Origin: CBDCUE01 sp965222515
GTDB taxonomy: Bacteria; Pseudomonadota; Alphaproteobacteria; Rickettsiales; JABIRX01
Length of the DNA: 64,000 nt
Assembly (NCBI GenBank): GCA_965222515.1
Contig: CBDCUE010000019.1
Location: 1-64,000 of the forward strand
Reading direction: 5' to 3'
Every line of letters begins with the position of its first letter. Position 1 is the stretch's first letter. A program made the position numbers and the translations under genes. Positions 27,315 to 36,853 of the stretch are shown one piece after another. Below the pieces are notes generated by a model, which saw nothing but the letters and a program-made list of their open reading frames with translations, was not told where the DNA came from and did no database searches.

Positions 27315-30215
27315 TTATGCCGATTTTTTATGTTCTTCTTGATGTTTTTTAGTAAGAGTTAAATATTTCTTTAAATATTTTCCCGTTACACTTTCTTTAG
27401 ATTCTATAATTTCCTCTGGAGTTCCTGTTGCTACAATTTTTCCTCCTTTATTACCACCTTTAGGCCCTATATCTATGATATGATCTGCTATTTTTATTAC
27501 ATCCATATTATGCTCAATCACCAAAATAGTATTACCACTTTCTACCAATGCATTCAAAACTTTTAATAGTTTTCTAATGTCATTTGAATGTAATCCAGTA
27601 GTAGGTTCATCTAATATATATAATGTTCTACCAGTTGCTCTTTTGCATAATTCTTTTGCAAGCTTAATTCTTTGGGCCTCTCCTCCTGATAAAGTAGTGG
27701 CAGGTTGTCCTATTTTCATATATCCTAAACCTACTTCATATAAAGCCTCAAACTTGTCTCTAATTAAAGGCATTTTTTTGAAAAACTCTAATGCTTCCTC
27801 AACATTCATTTCCAAAACATCAGAAATAGATTTTCCTCTATAAGTGATTTCTAAAGTTTCATTATTATATCTTTTTCCTCTACAAACCTCACATTTTACA
27901 TAAACATCTGGCAAGAAATTCATCTCTATTTTCAGCAATCCATCCCCCTGACAATTTTCACATCTACCACCTTTTACATTAAAAGAAAATCTTCCAGATC
28001 TATATCCTCTAGCCTTTGATTTTGGCAAATTAACATACCAATCTCTAATGATAGTAAAAGCTCCTGTGTAAGTTGCAGGATTTGATCTTGGAGTTCTACC
28101 AATTGGAGACTGATCTATTTCTATTATTTTATCAATATATTGAGTTCCTTTGATGCTGTCATACAAACCCGGTTTTATTTTAGAACCATTTATTTGCTTG
28201 GCCAAAATTTTATATAATGTGTCAATGATTAAAGTTGATTTTCCTCCCCCTGATACTCCAGTCACACAAGTAAAAACACCGATTGGTATGGAACAATTAA
28301 CATTTTGCAAATTATTACTCCTAGCATTAGTAATGGTGATTCTTCTTGCCCCTTTGGCATCCCTTCTTTTTTGAGGCAATGGAATAAATTCTATTCCAGT
28401 TAAAAACTTACCTGTGATAGAATTTTCATTCTTTTTCACTTCCTCAGTAAGTCCTTTTGCAACCACCTCTCCTCCATAAATACCAGCACCGGGACCTATA
28501 TCTATTAAATAATCCGCTGCCTCCATAGTTTCCTCATCATGCTCTACCACAATCACCGTATTTCCTAAATCTCTTAAATCTTTTAAAGTATTGATTAATC
28601 TAATATTGTCAGATTGATGCAAGCCAATAGAAGGTTCATCCAAAATATACATAACCCCAGACAAGCCTGATCCTATTTGCGAAGCTAATCTTATTCTTTG
28701 ACTCTCTCCTCCTGACAATGTTCCTGATCTTCTGCTCAAAGCAAGATATTCTAAGCCAACATTTTTTAAAAACCCCAATCTTTTAGTTATTTCTTTCAAC
28801 ACTCTTTCAGCAATTGCTTGATGAGTTTTATTTAATTTATTAGGTAAGCTGGAAAACCACTCTACTCCCTCTTCGATCGTCAATGCTGATGCTTCACCAA
28901 TATGTTTACCATCAATTCTAATGCATAATGGCTCTAATTTTAATCTATGACCGCTACAAATTCTACAATCAGTTAAATTTTGGTATTTGTCGCTTTCTTC
29001 TATAATACTTTCATTGCTCATATCAGAGACTTGTTGTTCTAAATAAGGAATTACTCCCTCAAAAGGTTTTTTGATAGTTTTTATTTTATAACCATCGTGA
29101 AATTCAAAATTTATATCATCATTACCAGTTCCATATAAGATAATTTTTTGCATTTTGGTGCTTAATTTTCTAAAAGGAGTGTCTAAGCTAAAATTATAAG
29201 TTTTTCCTAAAGATATTAATAATTGGCTGTAATATTTATTATATACTGCTCTCCAAGGAGCAATAGCTCCTTCATTCAAACTCATTTCTTCATCTGGAAT
29301 CACTAAATATTTATCAAAATAAAATTCTGTCCCCAAACCATTACAAGCAGGGCAAGCTCCAAAAGGGCTGTTAAAAGAAAATAATCTTGGTTCTATTTCA
29401 TCAAGAGTAAAACCAGATAAGGGACAACTAAATTTTTCAGAAAAAGTTATTATTTTTCCTTTTTCAAAATCTTTTCCTTTATAATCATCATCCAATCCAA
29501 CTATTTCTATATGAAGTAGTCCGCTAGATAAGCTCAAAGCTGTTTCAACTGAGCTTGCCAAACGATTGCCTAGATCATCATTAATAACCAATCTATCTAC
29601 TACAACTTCTATGTTATGAATTCTGTTTTTATCAATTTCAGGCAGATTATCCATTTCAAAAAATTCATTATCTATTTTTAATCTTTGAAAACCTTGCTTT
29701 TTTAGACTCTGCAATTCTTTTTTATGTTCTCCTTTTCTTCCTCTGACAATTGGAGCTAATATATATATTTTGGTATTAGCAGGAATTTGCATAATTTTTT
29801 CTACCATCTCAGAAGATGATTGGCTTTCTATTGGCCTACCAGTTTCTGGAGAATAAGGCACACCAACTCTAGCATATAACAATCTCATATAATCGTAAAT
29901 TTCAGTTATGGTGCTAACTGTTGATCTAGGATTTTTTGAAGTAACTTTTTGATCTATTGCAATAGCAGGAGATAATCCTTCTATTGATTCTACTTCTGGT
30001 TTATTTTGTAAATTCAAAAATTGCCTAGCATAGGTAGAAAGACTTTCTACATATCTTCTTTGCCCTTCTGCATAAATAGTGTCAAATGCTAATGAGGATT
30101 TTCCTGAACCAGATGGTCCCGTAATTACCACAAATTGATTTTTTGGTATTTTTATATTAACACTCTTTAAATTATGCTCCCTAGCTCCAGTGATAGTAAT
30201 AAATTTGCTGTCCAT
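27315..30215 (-). CDS. uvrA: UvrABC excinuclease subunit A
   Basis: DNA damage-recognition ATPase of nucleotide excision repair. 966 aa, standard UvrA. The first ABC half has Walker A GPSGSGKSSLAFDT, a zinc finger (CPACNGLG) and signature SRRSGTLSGGESQRIRLASQ with Walker B VMYILDEPS. The second half has GVSGGGKSTLI, a zinc module (CENCQGDG and CEVCRGKRY), LSGGEAQRIKLAKEL and LYILDEPTTG. Transcribed divergently from ssb with an 89-bp gap, a frequent uvrA-ssb arrangement that permits shared regulation; no LexA box was identified. Confidence 0.97.
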   Translation of the reverse strand: MDSKFITITGAREHNLKSVNIKIPKNQFVVITGPSGSGKSSLAFDTIYAEGQRRYVESLSTYARQFLNLQNKPEVESIEGLSPAIAIDQKVTSKNPRSTVSTITEIYDYMRLLYARVGVPYSPETGRPIESQSSSEMVEKIMQIPANTKIYILAPIVRGRKGEHKKELQSLKKQGFQRLKIDNEFFEMDNLPEIDKNRIHNIEVVVDRLVINDDLGNRLASSVETALSLSSGLLHIEIVGLDDDYKGKDFEKGKIITFSEKFSCPLSGFTLDEIEPRLFSFNSPFGACPACNGLGTEFYFDKYLVIPDEEMSLNEGAIAPWRAVYNKYYSQLLISLGKTYNFSLDTPFRKLSTKMQKIILYGTGNDDINFEFHDGYKIKTIKKPFEGVIPYLEQQVSDMSNESIIEESDKYQNLTDCRICSGHRLKLEPLCIRIDGKHIGEASALTIEEGVEWFSSLPNKLNKTHQAIAERVLKEITKRLGFLKNVGLEYLALSRRSGTLSGGESQRIRLASQIGSGLSGVMYILDEPSIGLHQSDNIRLINTLKDLRDLGNTVIVVEHDEETMEAADYLIDIGPGAGIYGGEVVAKGLTEEVKKNENSITGKFLTGIEFIPLPQKRRDAKGARRITITNARSNNLQNVNCSIPIGVFTCVTGVSGGGKSTLIIDTLYKILAKQINGSKIKPGLYDSIKGTQYIDKIIEIDQSPIGRTPRSNPATYTGAFTIIRDWYVNLPKSKARGYRSGRFSFNVKGGRCENCQGDGLLKIEMNFLPDVYVKCEVCRGKRYNNETLEITYRGKSISDVLEMNVEEALEFFKKMPLIRDKFEALYEVGLGYMKIGQPATTLSGGEAQRIKLAKELCKRATGRTLYILDEPTTGLHSNDIRKLLKVLNALVESGNTILVIEHNMDVIKIADHIIDIGPKGGNKGGKIVATGTPEEIIESKESVTGKYLKKYLTLTKKHQEEHKKSA

Positions 30216-30304
30216 TGATAAAGTTACTTGATATTTAATTCTTAAAGGAATATATAATACATATTTATATATTAGTAAACAATTTTAATAAATATTATAA
30301 CATT

Positions 30305-30796
30305 ATGTCAGGATCAATAAACAAAGTGATTTTAATCGGCAACTTAGGCCAAGACCCAGAAATCAGAACAACTCAAGATGGAAAAGAAATAGCAAATTTT
30401 TCTTTAGCCACCAATGAAAATTGGATAGATAAAGCAACTGGAGAAAGAAGAGACCGAACAGAATGGCATAGAATAGCCATTTTTCAACAAGGTCTGATTG
30501 GTATAGTAAAAAAATATGTTAAAAAAGGTTCTAAACTATATATAGAAGGATCTTTACAAACTAGAAAATGGACTGATAGCAACGGAGTAGATAAATATTC
30601 TACTGAAGTAGTTCTTCAAGCATTTAGTGGAGTATTAACAATGTTAGATAGCAGAAACAACAATTCAGGAGGAAACTATAATAATAGCTACCAATCTGGT
30701 CAATCGTCTGGCAATAGCTTTAACAATAATTCATCTAGCAAACAAAGCTTACACAACAATAATCAAGAAGATTTAGACGACGAGATTCCTTTTTAA
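30305..30796 (+). CDS. ssb: Single-stranded DNA-binding protein
   Basis: OB-fold SSB, 163 aa. The N-terminal domain (about 1-115) shows INKVILIGNLGQDPEIRTTQ, ANFSLATNE, WHRIAIF and KKGSKLYIEGSLQTRKW. It is followed by an N/S/G-rich linker and the acidic interaction tip DLDDEIPF that recruits repair and replication partners. ATG at 30305, 18 bp before argD, so the two may be cotranscribed. Confidence 0.96.
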   Translation: MSGSINKVILIGNLGQDPEIRTTQDGKEIANFSLATNENWIDKATGERRDRTEWHRIAIFQQGLIGIVKKYVKKGSKLYIEGSLQTRKWTDSNGVDKYSTEVVLQAFSGVLTMLDSRNNNSGGNYNNSYQSGQSSGNSFNNNSSSKQSLHNNNQEDLDDEIPF

Positions 30797-30814
30797 TATT
30801 TTAACCACAAGCTT

Positions 30815-31996
30815 ATGTCTAATAATAGCTCATTGCTTCAAGTATATAACAGAAATGATTTAGATTTTATTTCTGGTAAGGGCTGTTTTTTAATAGATTC
30901 TAAAAAACAAAAATATTTAGATTTTTCTTCAGGTATCGCTGTAAATTCTTTAGGCTACAGCCATCCCAAACTGGTTAAAACTTTAATCGATGTTGCTAAA
31001 AAGCCATGGCATATTTCTAATTTATACCAAATTCCTTCCCAAGAAAAACTAGCAACAAAACTAGCAAAAATTTCTGGATTAGCAAAAGTATTTTTTTGTA
31101 GTTCAGGAGCAGAGGCAGTGGAGACAAGCATCAAAATTGTTAGAAAATACTTCAATTCACAAAAAAACAATAAAAAAACAGAAATATTATCTTTCGAAAA
31201 TGCTTTTCACGGCAGAACTATGGGGGCAATGTCCGCTGGAGGTTCCAAAAGCATCCAAGAAGGCTATCAGCCCTTATTAAAAGGTTTTAGAAACATAAAA
31301 ATATCAGATGCTAATGAAAAAAGCATTGAAAAGCATTTAAACGACAAAACCGCAGCCATAATATTAGAACCTATTCAAGGCGAAGGAGGAATTTTTACAT
31401 TTGACAAAAAATTCTTTGTAACATTAGCAAAGCTATGCAAGAAAAAAAACATCTTGCTTATTCTTGATGAAATACAATCAGGGGCAGGAAGAACAGGTAA
31501 ATTTTTTGCTTATCAACATTATGGCATAACCCCTGATATAGTTACTGTAGCAAAAGGAATAGGTGCTGGGTTTCCTCTTGGAGCTTGTTTGATAAAAGAA
31601 CAAATAGCAAAAGTAATGAGTAAAGGTTCTCACGGAGGAACTTATGGAGGAAATCCTCTGGCTATGGCAATAGGAAATGATGTTGTGGATATAATTAATG
31701 ATCAAAAGTTTTTGGCTAATATTAGCGAAAATAGTGAGTTTTTAATAAGTTCCTTAAAAGATTTACAAAAAAGATATAACAACATTATCAGCGAGATAAG
31801 AGGAAAAGGCCTAATGCTAGGATTAAAAATTAATGGAGATCATTATAAACTAGCAGAAATTCTCAAAGAAAATAAATTGCTTACCATAGCCTCAAGAAAC
31901 AACATTATTAGACTATTACCCCCACTTATTATCAGCAAAAAAGAAATTGCTCTTGCTCTTTTAATCATAGAAAACAGCTTAAGAGAGCTTAGTTAA
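30815..31996 (+). CDS. argD: Acetylornithine aminotransferase (class III, PLP)
   Basis: PLP-dependent aminotransferase of arginine synthesis (N-acetylglutamate semialdehyde to N-acetylornithine), in many bacteria also used for diaminopimelate synthesis. 393 aa, starting GKGCFLIDSKKQKYLDFSSG. Contains FCSSGAEAVETSIK, AFHGRTMGAMSAGG, EPIQGEGGI, LLILDEIQSGAGRTGK and the PLP lysine in VTVAKGIGAGFPLGA, then HGGTYGGNPLA. These favour ArgD over ornithine or GABA aminotransferases. Other arg genes are absent except argH at 39074, so the pathway may be complete only elsewhere on the genome. Confidence 0.88.
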   Translation: MSNNSSLLQVYNRNDLDFISGKGCFLIDSKKQKYLDFSSGIAVNSLGYSHPKLVKTLIDVAKKPWHISNLYQIPSQEKLATKLAKISGLAKVFFCSSGAEAVETSIKIVRKYFNSQKNNKKTEILSFENAFHGRTMGAMSAGGSKSIQEGYQPLLKGFRNIKISDANEKSIEKHLNDKTAAIILEPIQGEGGIFTFDKKFFVTLAKLCKKKNILLILDEIQSGAGRTGKFFAYQHYGITPDIVTVAKGIGAGFPLGACLIKEQIAKVMSKGSHGGTYGGNPLAMAIGNDVVDIINDQKFLANISENSEFLISSLKDLQKRYNNIISEIRGKGLMLGLKINGDHYKLAEILKENKLLTIASRNNIIRLLPPLIISKKEIALALLIIENSLRELS

Positions 31997-32045
31997 TTTG
32001 TTTTTAAATATTGATAAGCCATAGTGATGCAATTCTAATTAATTA

Positions 32046-32335
32046 GTCGCACCTAATAATTACATTTTTAGTTAAATTAACAATTATTAAATAATAAAAA
32101 GTGTGTTTTTTCTTAAAAAAATACTTTTTATTACAAAAATTACCATTTGGATTTTGGCAAAAAGATAACTATCTATGCAGTTTAACAGCTTTCTTAAGTA
32201 AATCCCATAGCAGTTGCTATTGCATTCATATTATCGCCCACTTTCCCTTTAAGATAACATCTTGCCCCCCTTGAGCCATCATTTTTAATATGACCTATCA
32301 CTGGCTCTATCGCATTTCTTCGTTTTTGATATTTC
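32046..32335 (-). pseudogene. IS5-like remnant (3' part of transposase and terminal end)
   Basis: Starts with gtcgcacctaataattac, as at 24988. Minus-strand reading gives KYQKRRNAIEPVIGHIK, ARCYLKGKVGDNMNAIATAMG, the C-terminal part of an IS5-type transposase, better preserved than the remnant at 5895. It is truncated at 32335 by the IS256-like end. The 49 bp between the argD stop and this remnant show nothing. Confidence 0.78.
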
Positions 32336-32723
32336 GGGAGCATTAAATCGATTGTGTTTTTAGTTTTCATATTCCTTCCAAACTTTGAAAGATATTACTT
32401 GGTATTTGAGCCAATTATTTCTTTCAAAATCCTTAATAACTACAAAGACATAATCTAACAATCTGTCTTCATTTTCAAAGCTAATTTTGTGCTTAGTAGC
32501 TTTTCTAATCTGACAATTAAGATTTTCTATACCATTGGTAGTATAAATATATCTTCGTATACTATAGTCAAACTCAATATAAGTAAAGTAATATTTGATA
32601 GTAGCAGGGGAAAAATACTTACTAATGGATGGGTATTTCACTTTCCATTTTTCAATAAACATATCAACCTTATTTATGGCTTTTTCAAGTGTTTCACAGG
32701 GCTCAAAGTTATTAAATATACTT
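32336..32723 (-). pseudogene. IS256-like copy, minus orientation, truncated by a second copy
   Basis: Terminal gggagcattaaatcgattgt, then a frame (32360-32731) encoding FNNFEPCETLEKAINKVDMF, KWKVKYPSISKYF and the conserved C-terminal block of mutator-type transposases. Its upstream two thirds are missing. The break coincides exactly with the left end of the plus-oriented copy at 32724, suggesting nested insertion or inversion. Confidence 0.8.
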
Positions 32724-33930
32724 GGGAGCATTACTAAATATTGTGTTTTTTAGAGTAATCACTTACTCTAAAAAATGTAATTTATTAACACTAAAAATAG
32801 TAACTCTATGAATAAAAATATAACACAAAAAGCTTTAAAATGTCAAAATTTATTATCAAATTCAATAAGCACTTTATATTCTGCCCAAGCAGAATTTGAT
32901 ATAAGTGAATTTAGTTTACGAATAATAGAAATATTAATGAATTTAGAAAGGAAAGAATATCAAAAAGAGCTTTCATCTATTGGTAAAATAGATATAGGAA
33001 ATGGCAATTACCCAAGACATTTTAGCTGTTTGAGTAATAAGGATTTATTAATTCAATACCAAGAACAAGAAGTGGTGAATTTAGCCCTATATTACTAACT
33101 CTATTAAACGAAAATAAGGAATCTATTAATAAACTAGCTTTATCTTTGTATAAAAAAGGTATGAGTAGCAGGGATATTAGCTTTATATTAAAAGAATATT
33201 ACGGAGAGAGCAAAAGCTACTCTACCATAAGCAATATGGCACATGAGTTTAATCAACTAAAATTAGACTGGGAACAATCTAACCTTAACTCTTATTATAA
33301 AGCTATATATTGTGACTGTCAGTATCAAACAGTTAGGAGGGGAGATAGTTATAGCAAGGAAGCTATACATTTAATTTATGGCATTAGAGAGGATAATTAT
33401 AGAGAGTTATTGCATCTGAGCCTAAACCCAACGGAAAGCAAATAATCTTGAGAAGAAGTATTTAAAACTCTTGTGAAAAGAGGGGTAAATCAAGTAGATT
33501 TAGTTATAGCAGATGGTATAAAAGATCTAGAAGATATAAGCAGTAAGTATTTAATAACTTTGAGCCCTGTGACACACTTGAAAAAGCCATAAATAAGGTT
33601 GATATGTTTGTTGAAAAATGGAAAGTGAAATACCCATCCATTAGTAAGTATTTTTCCCCTGCTACTATCAAATATTACTTTACTTATATTGAGTTTGACT
33701 ATAGTATACGAAGATATATTTATACTACCAATGGTATAGAAAATCTTAATTGTCAGATTAGAAAAGCTACTAAGCACAAAATTAGCTTTGAAAATGAAGA
33801 CAGATTGTTAGATTATGTCTTTGTAGTCATTAAGGATTTTGAAAGAAATAATTGGCTCAAATACCAAGTAAAATCTTTCAAAGTTTGGAAGGAATATGAA
33901 AACTAAAAACACAATCGATTTAACGCTCCC
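32724..33930 (+). mobile_element. IS256/mutator-like element, full-length but with a broken transposase
   Basis: 1207 bp between the terminal repeats gggagcattactaaatattg (left) and the reverse-complement partner ending taacgctccc (right, 33930). The right end is followed directly by a beheaded cysteine synthase gene. With 32336-32723 it forms a head-to-head inverted pair whose shared 3' part is about 380 bp. Confidence 0.85.
32808..33906 (+). pseudogene. IS256/mutator-like transposase with frameshifts
   Basis: Three pieces in different frames: 32808-33098 (N-terminal; LERKEYQKELSSIGKIDIGN), 33146-33445 (GMSSRDISFILKEYYGE, SYSTISNMAHEF; the helix-turn-helix and start of the catalytic core, YYKAIYCDCQY) and 33604-33906 (IRRYIYTTN, GIENLNCQIRKATKHK). 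Together they cover a normal mutator transposase. At least two frame breaks, plus an altered segment near 33445-33600, mean it is inactive. Confidence 0.82.
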
Positions 33931-34617
33931 GAAAAAATAAGGATATTAGAAACTCTTCAGGCAACAGTGATGTTAAGAAAGAACTATGAAGGAAGCAATA
34001 GAACAACTAAAAAAATGGCAGGAACTGATTCTAAGTATTATCTTACAGACCAATTTAACAGCCTTAGTAATGCAGAGGGGCATAAAGCTACAGGAAAAAA
34101 AATTTGGAACAGCACAAATAATGAAATTGATTTTCTTGTATGTGGAGTAGGAACTGGTGGAACTTTAACAGGAATTGCAGAATATCTTAAAGAAAAAAAA
34201 CCAAATATTAAGATTATTGCAGTAGAACCTCAAGAATTTCCAGCAATAACTAATGCTACTAATAAAGATAGTAAAGAAACTTTTCCAATAGGTCCCCACC
34301 AAATATCAAGGATTGGTATTGGTTTTGTTCCAAAACTTTTGAATAGGACATTGATTGATGAGGTAATTAGCGTCAGCCACAAAGAAGTTATGGATTCTCT
34401 TAAGAAACTTATAGAAATACACAAAATCCTTGGAGGATTATCATCAGTTGCTGCATTGCATGATGCTACTACTATAATTGCTAATAGAAAAGAGAATGAA
34501 GGAAAAACCATTGTATTTATTGTACCATCTCATATAGAAAGAGATAAGCCTCTTTCTTGTTATCTTTCTTCAAAAGACACTTTTGCAACCACTAACCCAA
34601 TGCCTAGCAAGCTTTAA
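33931..34617 (+). pseudogene. Cysteine synthase (CysK-like) lacking its N-terminal third
   Basis: The O-acetylserine sulfhydrylase family is recognisable from KYYLTDQF, GHKATGKKIW, IDFLVCGVGTGGTLTGIAEYL (PLP phosphate loop), IKIIAVEP, GPHQISRIGIGF and GGLSSVAALHDA. The substrate loop and the PLP-binding lysine lie upstream in the family and are missing, cut off by the IS256-like element ending at 33930. Near 33985-34035 the frame also appears shifted twice (a neighbouring frame reads EAIEQLKKWQELI, as expected for CysK). An open frame exists from 33967 but cannot be catalytic. C-terminus is intact. Confidence 0.85.
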
Positions 34618-34739
34618 TACAATTTTTGTTTTAAATATATTTAAAAGGAATCAAATAAATAATATTTCTATACAGATTCCTAAATACTATAATAACTGGA
34701 GATAGTATAAGGATTATATGAACTTTACTAATATAAAAA

Positions 34740-35459
34740 ATGAACAAGGCCTTTACTTTATTAGAGCAAGCAATTGTTTTGTTAATTTTTTCTTTAATTT
34801 TGGTTGCCATCACTCCTTTCATTAATTTTCTTTCTAATAAAAATTATCTAGAAATAACAGAGAAAAAGATGAAAATAATAGATGAGGCAATAATTGCTTA
34901 TCATCTAAAAAATATTGATAAAATAAAAAATTCTCTACCCTGTCCTGCACAACCTGAATTAACAGAAAAAGATTTTGACTTTTCTAAATCTTATCAAGAT
35001 GAGACTTCCTGTCTTACCACAGGATCACAAATAAAAACTAACAATAATTATTATTATGGATCAGTTCCTGCTAGAGATTTGGAATTGATAGATAGTTATG
35101 TATTTGATGGTTGGGGCAATAAATTCTCTTATGTAATTAATAGAAATGCAATTAATTTAAAAAATCTTTATCATATTATTAGCCATGGAAAAAATGGTTT
35201 TTTTTCTTATAATAAATTTGGCATTCAAGAAATAGACAGTTCTAATATCATAGAGCTTAATAATAGTAACATATCAACTAACTACAATAATTTCAATGAT
35301 GCAGAATCAGATGATTTAATAATTTCAAAAACAAAAATATCTTTTTTAAGAGAGATTGCAGGTGATCATTTTCCTCATCCTGCAATATGTAAATTAATAA
35401 AAAATAATAATTATAACTCTTTATTAACCGACAAAATTTCAAAACTATGTCTAAAATAA
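34740..35459 (+). CDS. Prepilin-like protein 1 (type IV pilin/pseudopilin N-terminus), 239 aa
   Basis: Begins MNKAFTLLEQAIVLLIFSLIL, a prepilin peptidase motif (short basic leader, A then FTLLE, then a hydrophobic helix); cleavage is expected between A4 and F5. The exported part has SLPCPAQPE, YYYGSVPARDL, YVFDGWGNKFSYVINRNAI and IISHGKNGFFSYN. These motifs recur in the next two genes, so the three are paralogues. It ends with a pair of late cysteines. Overlaps the next gene by 13 bp. Neither a major pilin nor a GspG fold can be assigned with certainty. No pilus assembly ATPase or prepilin peptidase gene is in the window. Confidence 0.8.
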   Translation: MNKAFTLLEQAIVLLIFSLILVAITPFINFLSNKNYLEITEKKMKIIDEAIIAYHLKNIDKIKNSLPCPAQPELTEKDFDFSKSYQDETSCLTTGSQIKTNNNYYYGSVPARDLELIDSYVFDGWGNKFSYVINRNAINLKNLYHIISHGKNGFFSYNKFGIQEIDSSNIIELNNSNISTNYNNFNDAESDDLIISKTKISFLREIAGDHFPHPAICKLIKNNNYNSLLTDKISKLCLK

Positions 35460-36853
35460 GAGCTTATACATTTTTAGAACTTACCATGGTTATGATTATT
35501 GCTACTATGATTGTAGTAATAATTGTTTCTATTGCAAAAATATTTTTTATTGATAAAAAAGATTATAAAACAATTGTTAGATTAGCTGAAATAGAAGAAT
35601 CTATAACAAAATATTTTCAGAAAAACAAAAAATTACCTTGTCCTAATAATATAATTAGTAAAGACTGCATCTGCCCTAATGTAACTTTGATTGGTAACAT
35701 ATATCAAGGTACCATTCCAACAGAAGAGTTATATTTATTAGGAAATTATATTTATGATGATTATGATAATAAATTTTCTTATTTGGTAGATAAGAATTTT
35801 ATTTGTACAAATAATATTTATGGCAATCAAGCTAATATTAAAATTTATGATATTAACAAAAACATTATTACCAATAATGCTGTTTATAGTTTAATCTCTT
35901 ATGGAGAAGATGATATTATAAATGATGAACATTATATTATCTCTAGCTATGAAAAACACACTCATTTTTATGATGATTATGTTATTTTCAAAACTAAAGA
36001 ACAATTATTAATCGCTAGTAATATTAATGGCTACATTTTACCTCAAGACTTTCTAAAATATAATGAATCAGCAAAAATATGGTGGGATAGCAAGAACACT
36101 AAATCTGTGCCACAAAATCACAGTGGCGATTTAACTGAAATTAACAATTTAATTAGTTCAAATACATATAATAATATTGTAGTAGGCAAGCCTCAATTTA
36201 ATTATAAAGATTATCCATTTATTACTATTAATAATGATAATCATTTAATTCATAAAAAAAATGGTAGTAGCAAAATTTTTAAAACAGCTTCAGATTATAG
36301 CTTGTTTTTTGTATTTCATATAAATGATAAAAGAAACTCATCTTTAGTAGGCTTATATGATAAAGCAAGAGGAAATAACGGCTTTGTTTGTGAGCAATTA
36401 AATATCAATGCAGAAAATCAATTATCATATCAGGTTGGTCTTACAAATTGCATAGATTTACAAAATATTCTCAATAATGAGATTAATATTATCTCAATAA
36501 TTAGAAATAATAATGAAGTGCAAATATTTTTAAATGGTTTTAAGCAAGAGCAAGCAATATGCCCTATTATAGAATGCGGTTATGACTCTTTATTAGTTGG
36601 TATTACCAGCTATTACTTAGATTTAGAATATCCTAATTTTAATTTCTATGAATTATTATTTTTTGAAAAAACCCTAGATATAGAAGATATTAATGATATT
36701 AATTTATATCTTAAAACAAAATGGCAAGAAGAAAAATCTATACATAAATATAAGATTAATGCTAGATTTTTTGGAGCAGAATGCTCTTTACTAAATGATA
36801 ATCTTTTATTGCCAGAAATAAAAAACTTAGGGAAAAAATATTGTGCAAAATAA
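35447..36853 (+). CDS. Prepilin-like protein 2 with apparent LamG/concanavalin-like domain, 468 aa
   Basis: N-terminus MSKIRAYTFLELTMVMIIATMIVV is a prepilin motif with Y before TFLE instead of the usual F. Then LPCPNNII, IYQGTIPTEELYLLGNYIYDD and NKFSYLVDKN match the core of the neighbouring paralogues, and LISYGEDD replaces ISHGKNG. From residue about 205 a second part starts with KIWWDSKNTKS and continues through SLFFVFHIND, SLVGLYDKARGNNG, INIISIIRNNNEVQIFLNG and YELLFFEKTLDIEDINDINLYL. That is the beta-sandwich pattern of LamG/concanavalin-like domains. Overlaps the third gene by 11 bp. Confidence 0.78.
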   Translation: MSKIRAYTFLELTMVMIIATMIVVIIVSIAKIFFIDKKDYKTIVRLAEIEESITKYFQKNKKLPCPNNIISKDCICPNVTLIGNIYQGTIPTEELYLLGNYIYDDYDNKFSYLVDKNFICTNNIYGNQANIKIYDINKNIITNNAVYSLISYGEDDIINDEHYIISSYEKHTHFYDDYVIFKTKEQLLIASNINGYILPQDFLKYNESAKIWWDSKNTKSVPQNHSGDLTEINNLISSNTYNNIVVGKPQFNYKDYPFITINNDNHLIHKKNGSSKIFKTASDYSLFFVFHINDKRNSSLVGLYDKARGNNGFVCEQLNINAENQLSYQVGLTNCIDLQNILNNEINIISIIRNNNEVQIFLNGFKQEQAICPIIECGYDSLLVGITSYYLDLEYPNFNFYELLFFEKTLDIEDINDINLYLKTKWQEEKSIHKYKINARFFGAECSLLNDNLLLPEIKNLGKKYCAK

